Assembly: GCA_029251165.1 (NCBI GenBank)
Contig: JAQXDW010000007.1
Coordinates: 124,001-188,000, forward strand
Direction of reading: 5' to 3'
Source: Myxococcota bacterium
GTDB taxonomy: Bacteria > Myxococcota_A > UBA796
Length of the DNA stretch: 64,000 nt
Shown here: one piece after another, positions 63,871 to 64,000 of the stretch
Layout of the letters: each line of letters opens with the position of its first letter
Numbering within the stretch: position 1 is the first letter of the stretch
Made by a program: the position numbers and the translations under genes
Notes under the pieces: model-generated
The model's database searches: none
What the model saw: the letters and a program-made list of their open reading frames with translations, nothing else
Told to the model about the DNA's origin: nothing

Positions 63871-64000
63871 ATGTCGTTCAAGGATCAGTTCCTCAAGGCC
63901 GGGCTCGTCAACAAGAAGCAGGTCCGCAAGTCGAACCAAAAAGCCAAGAAGGACCGCAAGAAGGACCAGGGTAGCCGGGAGAAGCTCTCGGTCGTGCATG
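63871..64000 (+). CDS. DUF2058-family protein (3' end outside window)
   Basis: The first 43 codons are seen: MSFKDQFLKAGLVNKKQV then a Lys/Arg-rich run with 'KKDRKKDQGSREKLSVVH'. This start, with a short hydrophobic motif then a basic helix, matches the DUF2058 (YaiL) family of nucleoprotein-associated proteins. The rest is beyond base 64000, so length and integrity cannot be judged. Confidence 0.75.
   Translation, partial: MSFKDQFLKAGLVNKKQVRKSNQKAKKDRKKDQGSREKLSVVH

Overview
The window is a GC-rich, tightly packed bacterial chromosome segment with no rRNA, prophage, transposase or CRISPR array. Many genes overlap by 1 or 4 bases (ATGA, GTGA, TAATG), so long co-transcribed runs are likely. 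The repertoire suggests a free-living Gram-negative of the Myxococcota/deltaproteobacterial kind. It includes IHF-alpha, an Mrp-type multisubunit Na+/H+ antiporter, a 7Fe ferredoxin, a DUF2058 protein, and many lipoproteins with Asp/Thr-rich spacers, lamin-tail domains or LVIVD propellers. The taxonomic assignment is inference from content only.

Region by region. 0-5.5 kb: 3' part of dnaE, a secreted conserved protein, an AI-2E-type permease and lipB. 5.5-7.7 kb: tRNA-Val, rpmI, rplT, a small lipoprotein, ihfA, a MerR regulator and tRNA-Pro. This looks like the classical infC-rpmI-rplT-pheST-ihfA-merR locus with infC and pheST missing. 7.9-13.3 kb: a secreted protein, a J-domain membrane protein, a receiver-EAL phosphodiesterase, a PhnA-type zinc protein and an OmpR/histidine-kinase pair. 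13.3-18.5 kb: a DapA-like lyase, a BtrH_N protein, an RlaP-type nucleotidyltransferase, a subtilisin lipoprotein and an M23 peptidase. 18.8-21.4 kb: a ferritin-like protein, a NodU/CmcH carbamoyltransferase and a 53-residue DUF5989-like membrane protein in one operon. 21.5-25.5 kb: two lamin-tail-domain lipoproteins. 25.5-28.5 kb: an ECF sigma factor with a membrane anti-sigma-like protein, divergent from a Ser-rich/WXXGXW-repeat protein. 28.5-31.6 kb: an ADP-ribosylglycohydrolase and a DUF885 metallohydrolase. 31.7-34.1 kb: two lipoproteins; the second is the most striking gene of the window. 34.1-38.7 kb: a FEN-like nuclease, fdxA, a Deg9-like protease, a Cys-tailed DUF5685-like protein and a membrane protein. 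38.8-46.7 kb: a complete Mrp/Mnh-type antiporter operon on the minus strand. 46.8-51.8 kb: sbcDC. 53.0-63.7 kb: a mosaic of a PRMT-like methyltransferase, an unknown His-rich protein, two rhodaneses, two cobalamin-type radical SAM proteins, a PhyH dioxygenase, a patatin, an aspartyl protease and a thin [2Fe-2S] ferredoxin. The last 130 bases begin a DUF2058 gene.

Main discovery candidate: the lipoprotein at 32196-34088 has an in-frame TGA exactly where a thioredoxin-like redoxin domain needs the first cysteine of its CxxC site (FATW-TGA-PQC). The frame continues uninterrupted for 104 more codons of clear redoxin sequence. A small hairpin sits about 17 nt after the TGA. I read this as a selenocysteine lipoprotein (LVIVD propeller, Ig-like domain, UxxC redoxin), not as a short protein or pseudogene. 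Other candidates are an MrpC subunit with an insertion of about 125 residues, the infC/pheST-less ribosomal locus, and the rhodanese/PRMT/unknown operon.
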